Below, one piece after another: positions 43,676-52,727 of a DNA stretch of 64,000 bases. Under the pieces are notes generated by a model, which was given only the letters and a program-made list of their open reading frames with translations, was not told the DNA's origin and searched no databases. The stretch lies in the NCBI RefSeq assembly GCF_014904745.1, contig NZ_JACZCS010000023.1, positions 142,907 to 206,906 of the forward strand, in the 5' to 3' direction. This DNA comes from Oricola nitratireducens. GTDB taxonomy: Bacteria > Pseudomonadota > Alphaproteobacteria > Rhizobiales > Rhizobiaceae. The translations under genes and the position numbers were made by a program. Position 1 is the stretch's first letter; each line of letters begins with the position of its first letter.

Positions 43676-45193
43676 ATGGCTTTCGATTCTCTGGCCCTTA
43701 AACTGTCGCGACTGACCGGCATCGCCGCGCTGACGCTGACAATGGTGACGACCGGCGTCGCCGTTCCGGGCGGGTTCGCCCTGTCCGCGCAAGCGCAGGA
43801 GGGACCGGCATCGGTCGCCGACCTGTCTGCCCGGCTGATCGATTCCGTCGTCAATATCTCGACATCGCAGACGGTCGGCGGCGATGACAACAAGGTGCCG
43901 CGCCCGCAATTGCCGGAAGGCTCGCCGTTCCAGGAATTCTTCGACGAGTTCTTCGACAAGCAGCAGCAGGACGGCATGGCGCCGCGCTCGCATCAGGTGC
44001 AGTCGCTGGGCTCCGGCTTCGTGGTGGATGCGTCCGGCATCATCGTGACCAACAACCACGTCATCGCCGACGCCGACGAGGTCAGCGTCAATTTCAATGA
44101 CGGCACCAAGATCAAGGCCGAAATCATCGGCCACGACCCGAAGACCGACATCGCGGTGCTGCGGATCGACCCGGGGACCAAGGTTCTGAAGGCTGTTCCC
44201 TTCGGCGATTCCGCCCAGTCGCGCGTCGGCGACTGGGTGCTCGCCATCGGCAATCCGTTCGGCCTCGGCGGAACCGTGACCATCGGCATCGTCTCGGCCA
44301 TCGGGCGCGACATCAATTCCGGCCCCTACGACAATTTCATCCAGACCGACGCCGCCATCAACCGCGGCAACTCCGGCGGCCCGCTGTTCAACATGAAGGG
44401 CGAGGTCATCGGCATCAACACCGCGATCATCTCGCCGTCGGGCGGCTCGATCGGCATCGGGTTCTCGATCCCGTCCGATCTCGCGAAGAGCGTGATCGAC
44501 CAGCTCGTCAAGTTCGGCGAGACGCGGCGCGGCTGGCTCGGCGTGCGCATCCAGGCAGTGACCGACGAGATCGCCGAGAGCCTCGGCATGAAGGAAGCCA
44601 AGGGCGCGCTGGTCGCCGGGGTGGTCAAGGGCGGTCCCGTCGACGACGGCTCGATCCTGCCGGGCGACGTGATCGTCGAGTTCGACGGCAAGGAAGTCGC
44701 CAACATGCGCGAATTGCCACGGGTCGTCGCCGACAGCCCGGTCGGCAAGGAGGTCGACGTGGTCGTCATCCGCAAGGGCAAGCGCGAGGACGTGAAGGTG
44801 ACGCTCGGCCGGCTCGAGGACGGCGAGGAGATGGCGATGGCGCAGGGCGCCGAGGACAACAAGGACGGCGCGATGCCCGAGGCGACGGAGACGGTCGACC
44901 TCTACGGGATGAAGCTGGCCGAGCTCGACGACACGCAGCGCGAGAAATTCGCGATCGACAAGGCCGTGGAGAATGGCGTCGTCATCACCGAGGTCGACCC
45001 GGATTCGGCGGCGGCCGAAAAGGGCATCCAGCCGGGCGAGGTGATCGTCGAGATCGCGCAGGAAGCCGTGTCGACGCCGCAGGATGTCGTCGACGCCATC
45101 GCCAAGCTGAAAGAGGATAACCGGCGCAATGCGCTGTTCATGCTGTCGTCGAAGACCGGCGAATTGCGCTTCGCGACGCTCAGGATCGACTGA
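43676..45193 (+). CDS. degP: Periplasmic Do/DegP serine protease
   Basis: 505 aa with a signal peptide ending near ALSAQAQ-EG. Trypsin-like domain with catalytic His128 (TNNHVI), Asp158 (DPKTDIAVL) and Ser233 (RGNSGGPLF), then two PDZ domains (~290-375 and ~405-500). Degrades or refolds misfolded envelope proteins. AGGAGG site 8 bases before the ATG. Last gene of the hflKC cluster and closed by the terminator at 45216. Could be named mucD or degP; the family is certain, the exact paralogue is not. Confidence 0.96.
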   Translation: MAFDSLALKLSRLTGIAALTLTMVTTGVAVPGGFALSAQAQEGPASVADLSARLIDSVVNISTSQTVGGDDNKVPRPQLPEGSPFQEFFDEFFDKQQQDGMAPRSHQVQSLGSGFVVDASGIIVTNNHVIADADEVSVNFNDGTKIKAEIIGHDPKTDIAVLRIDPGTKVLKAVPFGDSAQSRVGDWVLAIGNPFGLGGTVTIGIVSAIGRDINSGPYDNFIQTDAAINRGNSGGPLFNMKGEVIGINTAIISPSGGSIGIGFSIPSDLAKSVIDQLVKFGETRRGWLGVRIQAVTDEIAESLGMKEAKGALVAGVVKGGPVDDGSILPGDVIVEFDGKEVANMRELPRVVADSPVGKEVDVVVIRKGKREDVKVTLGRLEDGEEMAMAQGAEDNKDGAMPEATETVDLYGMKLAELDDTQREKFAIDKAVENGVVITEVDPDSAAAEKGIQPGEVIVEIAQEAVSTPQDVVDAIAKLKEDNRRNALFMLSSKTGELRFATLRID

Positions 45194-45215
45194 TCCTTCC
45201 GGCCATACCGGACAG

Positions 45216-45242
45216 AAAAGGCGGCTAGAGGCCGCCTTTTTT
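45216..45242. terminator. Bidirectional terminator between degP and the GNAT gene
   Basis: AAAAGGCGGC (45216-45225) and GCCGCCTTTT (45231-45240) pair perfectly around TAGAG, with A-run on one side and T-run on the other, so it works both ways. The GNAT stop codon (45225-45227) lies inside it. Confidence 0.93.
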
Positions 45243-45794
45243 GTTGCGCCAATCCGCAGCCGTCAGCCGGTAGAAGACGTGGCGCCTGAGATGCGGATGG
45301 GTGTCGGGGATGTTCGAATGATCGAAATCGCCGGCGGTATCGCGTCGCATACCGATGCGCTCCATCACCGCGGTCGAGCGGCGGTTGTCGTGGACGGCGA
45401 AGGAGACGATCTCGGGCAGGCCGAGTTCGGTGAAGCCGTAGTCGAGGGCCGCCAGTGCGCCTTCGGTCGCGTAGCCCTTGCCCCAGTAGCGCGTGGCCAG
45501 CCGCCAGCCGATCTCGATGGTTCCCGCCGGGATGTGGGGCGGCTCCGCATCGCTTTCGTGCAGGCCACAGAAGCCGACGCATTCGCCTGTCGAGCGCAAT
45601 TCGGCCGCGGGGTAGGTGATCTTCTTCGCCTGACGTTCCAACAGTGTGTCGAAGAAGGCATCCGACTGTTCGCGATCACGACGAAAGGGAAAGAATTCCA
45701 TCACCTGCGGATCGGAATTGATCTCGAAAAAGAGGTCGCGGTCGCGCTCCTGCCACGGGCGCAGGATCAGGCGGTCCGTTTCCAGTATGGTCAC
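45225..45794 (-). CDS. GNAT-family N-acetyltransferase (RimJ/RimL type)
   Basis: 189 aa. Opens with the RimJ/RimL-like pattern LETDRLILRPWQERDRDLFFEINSDPQVMEFFPF; the acetyl-CoA loop is in TIEIGWRLATRYWGKGYATEGALAALDYGFTELGLPEIVSFAVHDNRRSTAVMERIGM. Probably acetylates a protein N-terminus or small amine; the substrate is unknown. Overlaps serB by 4 bases on the same strand, so the two are co-translated. Confidence 0.92.
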   Translation of the reverse strand: MTILETDRLILRPWQERDRDLFFEINSDPQVMEFFPFRRDREQSDAFFDTLLERQAKKITYPAAELRSTGECVGFCGLHESDAEPPHIPAGTIEIGWRLATRYWGKGYATEGALAALDYGFTELGLPEIVSFAVHDNRRSTAVMERIGMRRDTAGDFDHSNIPDTHPHLRRHVFYRLTAADWRNKKGGL

Positions 45795-46693
45795 CGGACA
45801 ATCTCTTCGCGGCGGTAACCCTGGATGTAAAGAAGCGCGGTCAGGTCGTTGTTATCGATTCGGATATCGGCCTGTTCGGCGACCTTCGGCTTGGCGTGCA
45901 GAGCGACGCCGGTGCCGGCCATGTCGAGCATGGTGAGATCGTTGGCGCCGTCGCCGACGGCGATGGCGTCGGCGGGGGTCAGGCCGAGGCGTTTCGAGAT
46001 GTCGAGCAGCGCGTCGGCCTTGGCCTGGCGGCCGAGGATCGGTTCGGCGACCTTGCCGGTCAGCTTGCCGTTTTCCTGCAGCAGGCGGTTGGCGCGGTTT
46101 TCCTGAAAGCCGATCATTTCGGCGATGCGACTGGTGAAATCGGTGAAGCCGCCGGAGACGAGCGCGCACCAGGCGCCGTGCTGCCGCATGGTCGCGACCA
46201 GTTCCGGTCCGCCCGGCATCAGCTTGATGCGGGTCGCGATGACGCGGTCGATGACCTCGACCGGCATGCCCGCAAGCAGGGCGACGCGTTCGCGCAGCGC
46301 GCCCTCGAAGCCGATCTCGCCATTCATGGCGCGCGCGGTGATGGAGGCGACATAGGGACCGACGCCGGCCTCGTCGGCGAGCTCGTCGACGCATTCCTGC
46401 CGGATCATGGTGGAGTCCATGTCGGCGATCAGGATTTTCTTCCTGCGGTCTGCAGCCGTGACGGTCTGGATCGCGAAATCGACCGGCCGCCCGTGCAGGA
46501 GGATGGATATGTCTGCGGCGAGCGTCGCGCGGCCGTCGTTCGACAGCGGATCGTCGATGACGATGTCGGCGGCCTCGCCTTCCGCAAGCCATTCGATGCG
46601 GGCGCCGGCAAACGGCGCCTCGACGGACCGGACAAGGCCGGGATCGAGCGCGGTTTGCGCCGGATTGGCAATCAGGGTGACGATCGTGTTCAT
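45791..46693 (-). CDS. serB: Phosphoserine phosphatase
   Basis: 300 aa HAD phosphatase catalysing the last step of serine synthesis. Nucleophile Asp91 and acid Asp93 in IADMDSTMIRQECVDELAD, motif II in WCALVSGGFTDF, and motif III in AIAVGDGANDLTMLDMAGTGVALHAKPKV. The ~85-residue N-terminal regulatory part is the usual one for SerB of this length. Divergent from miaA with 41 bp between. Confidence 0.96.
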   Translation of the reverse strand: MNTIVTLIANPAQTALDPGLVRSVEAPFAGARIEWLAEGEAADIVIDDPLSNDGRATLAADISILLHGRPVDFAIQTVTAADRRKKILIADMDSTMIRQECVDELADEAGVGPYVASITARAMNGEIGFEGALRERVALLAGMPVEVIDRVIATRIKLMPGGPELVATMRQHGAWCALVSGGFTDFTSRIAEMIGFQENRANRLLQENGKLTGKVAEPILGRQAKADALLDISKRLGLTPADAIAVGDGANDLTMLDMAGTGVALHAKPKVAEQADIRIDNNDLTALLYIQGYRREEIVR

Positions 46694-46734
46694 GGGCGTT
46701 AGAAGCGCAGGCCTGTGCGGAGTGGAATGGATCG

Positions 46735-47622
46735 ATGAGCGAGGATGAAATCCGGCGCGCCGTGTTGATAGCGGGGCCGACGGCGAGCGGCAAGTCGGCG
46801 TTTGCGCTGCGCAAGGCCGAGGAAACCGGCGGCGTGATCGTCAACGCGGATTCCATGCAGGTCTACGACGTGTTGTGCATCCTGACGGCGCGGCCGTCGG
46901 CGGAGGAAATGGCGCGCGCGCCGCACCGTCTCTACGGCCATGTGCATCCGGGGGAGGCCTATTCGACCGGACGTTGGCTCGACGACGTGCGCGGCGTCAT
47001 GGCCGATCCGGCGATTGCCGGACGGCCGCTGATCTTTACCGGCGGGACGGGGCTTTACTTCCGCGCGCTGACGCAGGGGCTTTCGCCGATGCCGGCCATA
47101 CCGGAACCGGTGCGCACGCGCTGGCGCTACCGGCTCGCCGAGGAGGGCGCGGAAAAGCTGCACCGGATTCTGAGGCGGGAGGATCCGGAGGCGGCGCTGG
47201 CGATCCGGCCGGCCGACGGGCAGCGCATCGTGCGGGCGCTGGAAGTGCTGGAGGTGTCCGGCCGGCCGATATCCGCATGGCAGGCCGAAGCCGGTCACGG
47301 CCTCATCGATGAGGCGCGTTCGACACGTTTCGTGATCCTGCCCGAGCGGGAGGTTCTTTACCGCAACATCGAGCGCCGGCTCGACCGGATGGTCGAGGAA
47401 GGGGTTCTATCAGAGGTTGAAAACCTGCTTTCGCTCGACCTCGACCCGGCCATGCCGGCGATGAAGGCGATCGGCGTGCGAGAATTCGCGGCGGTGCTGG
47501 ACGGCAGTCTCGCGACGGGCGAGGCGATCGAGCGGGCGAAGACCGCGACGCGGCAATACGCCAAACGTCAAATGACGTGGTTTCGCAACCAGTTGGGCGA
47601 CGGCTGGACGGTGATGGGCTGA
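46735..47622 (+). CDS. miaA: tRNA dimethylallyltransferase
   Basis: 295 aa. Adds a dimethylallyl group to A37 of tRNAs reading UNN codons. P-loop AGPTASGKSAFALRKAEETGGVIVNADSMQVYDVLCILTARPS (~10-52), then HRLYGHVHPGEAYSTGRWLDDV and FTGGTGLYFRALTQGL, all diagnostic; C-terminal AVLDGSLATGEAIERAKTATRQYAKRQMTWFRNQ. Complete. Confidence 0.97.
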   Translation: MSEDEIRRAVLIAGPTASGKSAFALRKAEETGGVIVNADSMQVYDVLCILTARPSAEEMARAPHRLYGHVHPGEAYSTGRWLDDVRGVMADPAIAGRPLIFTGGTGLYFRALTQGLSPMPAIPEPVRTRWRYRLAEEGAEKLHRILRREDPEAALAIRPADGQRIVRALEVLEVSGRPISAWQAEAGHGLIDEARSTRFVILPEREVLYRNIERRLDRMVEEGVLSEVENLLSLDLDPAMPAMKAIGVREFAAVLDGSLATGEAIERAKTATRQYAKRQMTWFRNQLGDGWTVMG

Positions 47623-47740
47623 CGGCGTGACGCCTCTCTTCGAGGAATGGACCGATCATCTTAGCCGCTGTTAAACCATCGCGGTTAACGTCAGGGCAAC
47701 ATGCTTGGGCTAACCTGCATCCACAGGTTGGCGGGTACAT

Positions 47741-48520
47741 ATGCGTTTCTATCGTTCGGAACTGGCCTTCATGGCCTATCTTCTGCTGCTCGTCGGGGCG
47801 GCGGCTTGCGCCTTCTGGGCGAGCGACATCGTCTTCCGGCAATTTCCCGCGGCGCAGGACGGCGCGCTTGGCGGCGGTATCCTGGCGCTCAGGATCGCGC
47901 TCGTCCTGCTGAGCGGAGCCATCCTGATCGGGCTGTTCTATTTCTATCCGATGATCCGCAAGCAGGCGCGCGAACACGGCCAGCTGCAGCAGATGACGAA
48001 ATCGCTGACCGCGAAATCGGCGACATTCCAGCATGCAGCGCTGACCGATCCGCTCACCGGGTTGCAGAACCGGCGCTATTTCGACGATGCGCTGGCGCAA
48101 TACATGGACGAATTCTCGCGCATCGAACGGCCGCTTGGCATCATGATCGTCGATATCGACCATTTCAAATCGATCAACGACACCCATGGCCACGACGTTG
48201 GCGACGAGGTCATCAAGGGTTTGGCGAACACGATCATCGAATATACGCGCTATCACGATATCGCGGCGCGGATCGGCGGCGAGGAATTCGCGGTCGTGGC
48301 GCCCAACCTCACCGTCAACGAGCTCGACAAGCTGGCGAACCGCCTGCGGCTGGCGGTTTCCAATCTCGCCTTCAATGTCGGCAATGTGCGGCTGCGCATC
48401 ACCATCTCGATCGGGATCGCGATCTGGGACGGCAAGGAAAGCGGCGCCGCGCTCTACAAGCGCGCCGACTCCAATCTCTACAACGCGAAACGCTCCGGCC
48501 GGAACCGCGTCTGCGCCTAA
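47741..48520 (+). CDS. Membrane-anchored GGDEF diguanylate cyclase
   Basis: 259 aa. Two N-terminal membrane helices (LAFMAYLLLLVGAAACAFWA, ~8-28, and GILALRIALVLLSGAILIGLFYFY, ~46-70), a short coiled coil and a GGDEF domain from ~100: DPLTGLQNRRYFDDAL, IVDIDHFKSINDTHGHDVGDEVI and active site GGEEF (ARIGGEEFAVVAP). GGEEF is a functional variant, so c-di-GMP synthesis is expected. No RxxD inhibitory site was identified with certainty. Small sensorless cyclase; neighbours give no clue to its pathway. Confidence 0.94.
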   Translation: MRFYRSELAFMAYLLLLVGAAACAFWASDIVFRQFPAAQDGALGGGILALRIALVLLSGAILIGLFYFYPMIRKQAREHGQLQQMTKSLTAKSATFQHAALTDPLTGLQNRRYFDDALAQYMDEFSRIERPLGIMIVDIDHFKSINDTHGHDVGDEVIKGLANTIIEYTRYHDIAARIGGEEFAVVAPNLTVNELDKLANRLRLAVSNLAFNVGNVRLRITISIGIAIWDGKESGAALYKRADSNLYNAKRSGRNRVCA

Positions 48521-48651
48521 AGGCCTGATCACGGCGCGCGAGCGTGATATCCATCCGCGCGACGAAACCGCCTATCGTTGCGTTTCGACACAACGGGAGA
48601 TCGGGATCGCCAATGACGGACGCGCCGCAAGCCGACCGTCCTTGTGCCGGC

Positions 48652-50622
48652 TTACTTGCGGAAACGGTTGATCAGGTCGCGCGTGGCGCGCTGGGCTTCG
48701 GGGTTTGCCGGCTCTGCGGGCGCGGGCCGCTGGAAACGGTCGCGTCCGGCGCGTAGCGACGCTTCCTCGCGGAACAGGCCGGCGATCTCCGACTTGTTCA
48801 CGCCGTTGTTGTAGAGGGGCGGTGGTGTCGCGGACATGTCCGGAGCGGAAATGCTTGGCCGTTGTTCGCCGACCTGCTGTTCGCCGAGCGGCTGCTTGAC
48901 GCCCATTTTGCCCAGGACTTCTTCTTCGACGCCGTCGCTGGTGCCACGCGGATAACGCATCTTGTGGATGACGTCGGCGACATTGACATCCGCGCCGCCG
49001 GCCTGGACCGACGCCTGCTCGTCGTAGAGATGGTTGCCCGGTAGCCGTTCGGCGCGCACCGTCTCGAACATCATGCGCATCGGCGTCGACACGCCCTGAC
49101 CGAAGGCGATCGCCTCGCGGTTGGAGAGCGAGGGCAGGAAGTTGATGGCGGACCGGGACGATCCGGCGATGGCCTTGCGCATGATCTCCTGGTCGCGCTC
49201 GTTGCCGAGGCGCATGGAGAAGAAGGTGTTGCACTGGGATAGAATGGTCTCGTCCAGTTCACCCGGGCGCTGTGTGATGATGGCGAGATAAACGCCGTAT
49301 TTACGGCCTTCCTTGGCGATGCGGGCGATCGCCGAGCGCGTCGGCGCGAAGCCGGCGCTCGTGTCGGCGGGGATATAGCGGTGGGCTTCCTCGCAGACGA
49401 CGAGGGTCTGGATTTTCGACTTCGACCAGATGGCGAGGTCGAAGGCGAGGCGGCACAGCACCGAGGCGACCGAGTTGACGACTTCCGAAGGCATGCCGCT
49501 CATCTGGAAGGCGGTGATCGGCCTGCCGTTGGCCGGCACGCGGAAGATCGTCGAGACGACGTCTGCGATATTGTCGTCGATGGTTTTGCGCACGAACATG
49601 AAGCGGTAGCGCGGATCGTTGGCGGCGGCGTCGATGCGATTCTTCAGCGCTTTCAGATGCGGCCGCTCGTTGCGTCCCTCAAGCATGCCGATGCGTTCTT
49701 CGATCAGGTTCATCAGGTCGGAGATGCGGTAGGGAACCGGCGTGTCCGAGGTGATCGAGGAGTTCTCGGGCGCCTTGCGAAGGCTTTGCTGGTCATTGCC
49801 CTTGAACTGCATCTTGGCGAGCGGAATGAGTTCGCGTAGCGCGTCGACCTCTTCCGGGATGGCCGGCCTGCCGCGGAACAGAACCTCTGCGAACTCTTCC
49901 AGGCGGAACATCCAGAAGGGCAGGTCGAGATCGGTGTCGTTGATGGTGATCGCGAGATCCGGGAAGGCGCAGGAGAATTCGTTGTGCGGATCGAGAATGA
50001 GGATACGCACGTCAGGACGCGCCTCGACGATCTTGCGCAGCAACAGCGTCACGGCGGTCGACTTGCCGACGCCGGTGGTGCCGACCACGGCGAAGTGGCG
50101 CGAAATCAGGCTGTCGATGGAAATCAGCGCGGGGATTTCCGCGCTCTGCGACAGGTGGCCGACCGGAATGGCGCGCGCGTCCTCGTTTTCGTAGATGGCG
50201 GCCAGATCATCGGTCCGGATCCGGTGGGCGACCGCGCCGAGATGCGGATAGGTGGCAATGCCGCCGGAAAAGGCGATCTTGCCGTCGTCATCCTCGGTGA
50301 TCTCGCCGACGAGTTCGACGTGAATGTGGATGTTGTTTTCGCCGTCGCGGTTCCAGCGGTCTCCGTCCGCGCCGGTGTCGACCTTGTAGAGCATGCCGAC
50401 GATGCGGTTGCGCCCGACCTGGATCGAGATCAGCTGGCCGACCGACCAATAGTCGATATTGGCGCTTTCGCCGGCGCCGACCGATGCGGCGATAACTGCC
50501 TGGGTGCCGTCACAAGAGACGACGAAACCTTCGGTGCGATTGCGCTGGTCTTCCTGCGTTCCCGCTGCAGTTGCGGGTACGGTACTTGCGTGCATATCCA
50601 TCATTCCGCTCGATCCCGGCAT
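48652..50622 (-). CDS. HerA-like DNA translocase/ATPase (DUF87, HAS-barrel)
   Basis: 656 aa. N-terminal HAS-barrel-like region (~30-150), RecA fold with Walker A AVVGTTGVGKSTAVTLLLRK (~172-190), ILILDPHNEF, Walker B TLVVCEEAHRYIPADTS and ARIAKEGRKYGVYLAIITQRPGELDETILSQCNTFFSMRLGNERDQ. Disordered Pro/Gln-rich C-terminus. HerA-type motors translocate DNA; no NurA nuclease or SIR2/defence partner is adjacent, so this is probably the housekeeping alphaproteobacterial form. The start is uncertain (50622, 50604 or 50601). Confidence 0.88.
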   Translation of the reverse strand: MPGSSGMMDMHASTVPATAAGTQEDQRNRTEGFVVSCDGTQAVIAASVGAGESANIDYWSVGQLISIQVGRNRIVGMLYKVDTGADGDRWNRDGENNIHIHVELVGEITEDDDGKIAFSGGIATYPHLGAVAHRIRTDDLAAIYENEDARAIPVGHLSQSAEIPALISIDSLISRHFAVVGTTGVGKSTAVTLLLRKIVEARPDVRILILDPHNEFSCAFPDLAITINDTDLDLPFWMFRLEEFAEVLFRGRPAIPEEVDALRELIPLAKMQFKGNDQQSLRKAPENSSITSDTPVPYRISDLMNLIEERIGMLEGRNERPHLKALKNRIDAAANDPRYRFMFVRKTIDDNIADVVSTIFRVPANGRPITAFQMSGMPSEVVNSVASVLCRLAFDLAIWSKSKIQTLVVCEEAHRYIPADTSAGFAPTRSAIARIAKEGRKYGVYLAIITQRPGELDETILSQCNTFFSMRLGNERDQEIMRKAIAGSSRSAINFLPSLSNREAIAFGQGVSTPMRMMFETVRAERLPGNHLYDEQASVQAGGADVNVADVIHKMRYPRGTSDGVEEEVLGKMGVKQPLGEQQVGEQRPSISAPDMSATPPPLYNNGVNKSEIAGLFREEASLRAGRDRFQRPAPAEPANPEAQRATRDLINRFRK

Positions 50623-50680
50623 TTTGCTCGCTTTATTCTGGACAGGCGAAGTTAAGGAAAGACTACGGATTTGTGCGTAC

Positions 50681-50709
50681 TTGACGCGATCGCGGACCGG
50701 TCATATTGT
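50681..50709 (+). promoter_or_regulatory. Sigma-70 promoter of the ilv operon
   Basis: TTGACG (50681-50686), 17-base spacer, TATTGT (50704-50709). The predicted start (about 50714-50716) is only 2-4 bases before the leader peptide ATG, so the leader would be practically leaderless. Confidence 0.75.
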
Positions 50710-50717
50710 CCGCAGCC

Positions 50718-50768
50718 ATGACGATGACCCTTATCGTAGTACGGCCGCGCATGGGCAGGGCGATTTAA
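50718..50768 (+). CDS. ilv operon leader peptide (attenuator peptide)
   Basis: 16 codons, MTMTLIVVRPRMGRAI, stop TAA. Leu-Ile-Val-Val codons are consecutive (50730-50741), the regulating amino acids of the operon. It precedes a set of mutually exclusive RNA hairpins and an intrinsic terminator before the acetolactate synthase gene. Ribosome stalling at these codons when Leu/Ile/Val are scarce would let transcription continue. Too short for gene finders, but well supported by context. Confidence 0.85.
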   Translation: MTMTLIVVRPRMGRAI

Positions 50769-50826
50769 TCGCCCGGCAATTGCACCCATGCGCGGAAAAC
50801 ACGAGGCCCTGACGGGGCCTTTTTTA
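50745..50826 (+). promoter_or_regulatory. Transcription attenuator of the ilv operon
   Basis: CCGCGCATGGG (50745-50755) pairs perfectly with CCCATGCGCGG (50784-50794), enclosing GGGCGATT/AATCGCCC. Then AGGCCC (50804-50809) and GGGCCT (50815-50820) with TTTTTA make the terminator. Pairing of the 3' arm of the first stem with later bases is the expected antiterminator but could not be computed here. Confidence 0.82.
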
Positions 50827-50905
50827 TTGCACCTCTCCTCCAAACACATCATTAGGTCTCAGGCACGACAAGGGCATACGAGACGCCGAAGACGGGAATA
50901 CAATC

Positions 50906-52711
50906 ATGAACGCGAACGCGAACGCAAAGGCGAGCGACAAACGGGAAATGACCGGCGCCGAAATGGTGATCCAGGCGCTGAAGGACAACGAGGTCGAACA
51001 CATCTTCGGCTATCCCGGCGGCGCCGTCCTTCCGATCTATGACGAAATCTTCCAGCAGGACGACGTCCAGCACATCCTGGTGCGCCACGAGCAGGGCGCC
51101 GGCCACGCTGCGGAAGGCTACGCACGCTCCACCGGCAAGCCCGGCGTGATGCTGGTGACCTCCGGTCCGGGCGCCACCAATGCGGTGACGCCGCTGCAGG
51201 ACGCCTTGATGGATTCCATTCCGCTGGTCTGCATCACCGGGCAGGTGCCGACCTCGCTGATCGGCTCCGACGCCTTCCAGGAATGCGACACCGTCGGCAT
51301 CACCCGGCCCTGCACCAAGCACAACTGGCTGGTCAAGGACGTCAACGACCTGGCGCGCGTCCTGCACGAGGCGTTTCGCGTCGCGACGACCGGGCGTCCC
51401 GGTCCCGTCGTGGTCGACATCCCCAAGGACGTCCAGTTCGCCAAGGGCATCTATCACGCGCCCGACGCCACGAAGATGCGGCTCTCCTACCAGCCGAGGC
51501 TGTCCGGCGACGAGGAACTGATCAAGGACGCAGTCGACCTGCTGATGTCGGCGAAGCGGCCGGTGATCTATTCGGGCGGCGGCGTGATCAATTCCGGGCC
51601 GGAGGCAAGCCGGCTGCTGCGCGAGCTGGTCGACCTGACCGGCTTCCCGATTACCTCGACGCTGATGGGGCTGGGCGCCTATCCGGCCAGCGGCAAGAAC
51701 TGGCTCGGCATGCTGGGCATGCACGGGACCTACGAGGCCAACATGACGATGCATGACTGCGACGTCATGATCAATATCGGCGCGCGCTTCGACGACCGCA
51801 TCACCGGCCGGCTCGACAAGTTCGCGCCGCGCGCCAAGAAGATCCACATCGACATCGATCCGTCCTCGATCAACAAGGTGGTGCATGTCGATGTCGGCAT
51901 CATCGGCGATGTCGGCCGTGTCCTGGAGGATCTGGTGCGCATCTGGCGCGCCTCCGGCGGCACGCAGGACAAGCCGGCACTGGCAGAGTGGTGGCAGCAG
52001 ATCGGCAAGTGGAGGGCGCGCAACTCGCTCGCCTACAAGCCGAACAAAGACGTTATCATGCCGCAATATGCGATCCAGCGACTCTACGACGCGTCGAAGC
52101 GGTCCGGCAAGGAGACGTTCATTACCACCGAAGTCGGCCAGCACCAGATGTGGGCGGCGCAGTTCTTCGGTTTCGAGAAGCCGAACCGCTGGATGACCTC
52201 CGGCGGTCTGGGCACGATGGGCTATGGCCTGCCGGCGGCGCTCGGCGTGCAGATCGCGCATCCCGACGCGCTGGTCGTCGACATTGCCGGCGACGCCTCG
52301 GTGCAGATGACGATTCAGGAGATGTCGGCGGCGGTGCAGCACAATGCGCCGATCAAGATCTTCATCCTGAACAACCAGTATATGGGCATGGTGCGGCAGT
52401 GGCAGCAGCTGCTGCACGGCAACCGGCTGTCGCACTCCTACACGGAAGCGATGCCGGACTTCGTTAAGCTCGCCGAAGCCTATGGCTGCGTCGGCATCCG
52501 TGCGGAGAAGCCGGACGAACTGGACGATGCGCTCGACCAGATGATCGCCACCGACAAGCCGGTGATCTTCGACTGCCGGGTGGCCAATCTCGCCAACTGT
52601 TTCCCGATGATCCCGTCGGGCAAGGCGCATAACGAGATGCTGCTGCCCGACGAGGCAACGGACGAAGCGGTCGCCAACGCGATCGGCGCGGAAGGAAAGG
52701 CGCTCGTCTGA
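50906..52711 (+). CDS. ilvB: Acetolactate synthase large (catalytic) subunit
   Basis: 601 aa ThDP enzyme making acetolactate or acetohydroxybutyrate, first common step of Leu/Ile/Val synthesis. Catalytic Glu in LVRHEQGAGHAAEGYARSTG, FAD region GLGAYPASGKNWLGMLGMHG, ThDP-Mg motif GDASVQMTIQEMSAAVQHNAPIKIFILNNQYMGMVRQWQ. Complete, of the AHAS type with FAD site residues. Controlled by the upstream attenuator. The usual partner ilvN is not adjacent: a transporter gene intervenes. Confidence 0.97.
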   Translation: MNANANAKASDKREMTGAEMVIQALKDNEVEHIFGYPGGAVLPIYDEIFQQDDVQHILVRHEQGAGHAAEGYARSTGKPGVMLVTSGPGATNAVTPLQDALMDSIPLVCITGQVPTSLIGSDAFQECDTVGITRPCTKHNWLVKDVNDLARVLHEAFRVATTGRPGPVVVDIPKDVQFAKGIYHAPDATKMRLSYQPRLSGDEELIKDAVDLLMSAKRPVIYSGGGVINSGPEASRLLRELVDLTGFPITSTLMGLGAYPASGKNWLGMLGMHGTYEANMTMHDCDVMINIGARFDDRITGRLDKFAPRAKKIHIDIDPSSINKVVHVDVGIIGDVGRVLEDLVRIWRASGGTQDKPALAEWWQQIGKWRARNSLAYKPNKDVIMPQYAIQRLYDASKRSGKETFITTEVGQHQMWAAQFFGFEKPNRWMTSGGLGTMGYGLPAALGVQIAHPDALVVDIAGDASVQMTIQEMSAAVQHNAPIKIFILNNQYMGMVRQWQQLLHGNRLSHSYTEAMPDFVKLAEAYGCVGIRAEKPDELDDALDQMIATDKPVIFDCRVANLANCFPMIPSGKAHNEMLLPDEATDEAVANAIGAEGKALV

Positions 52712-52727
52712 GCGCCTTCCATTCGCC

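Noticed and set aside
47671..47690. CtrA site (TTAA-N7-TTAA) upstream of the diguanylate cyclase
   Set aside because: The two TTAA half-sites are separated by 10 bases rather than 7, and no other CtrA-like feature is present.
48652..50622. HerA ATPase as part of a HerA-based antiphage defence system
   Set aside because: No NurA, SIR2, DUF4297 or other defence effector is adjacent; neighbours are a diguanylate cyclase and the ilv operon.
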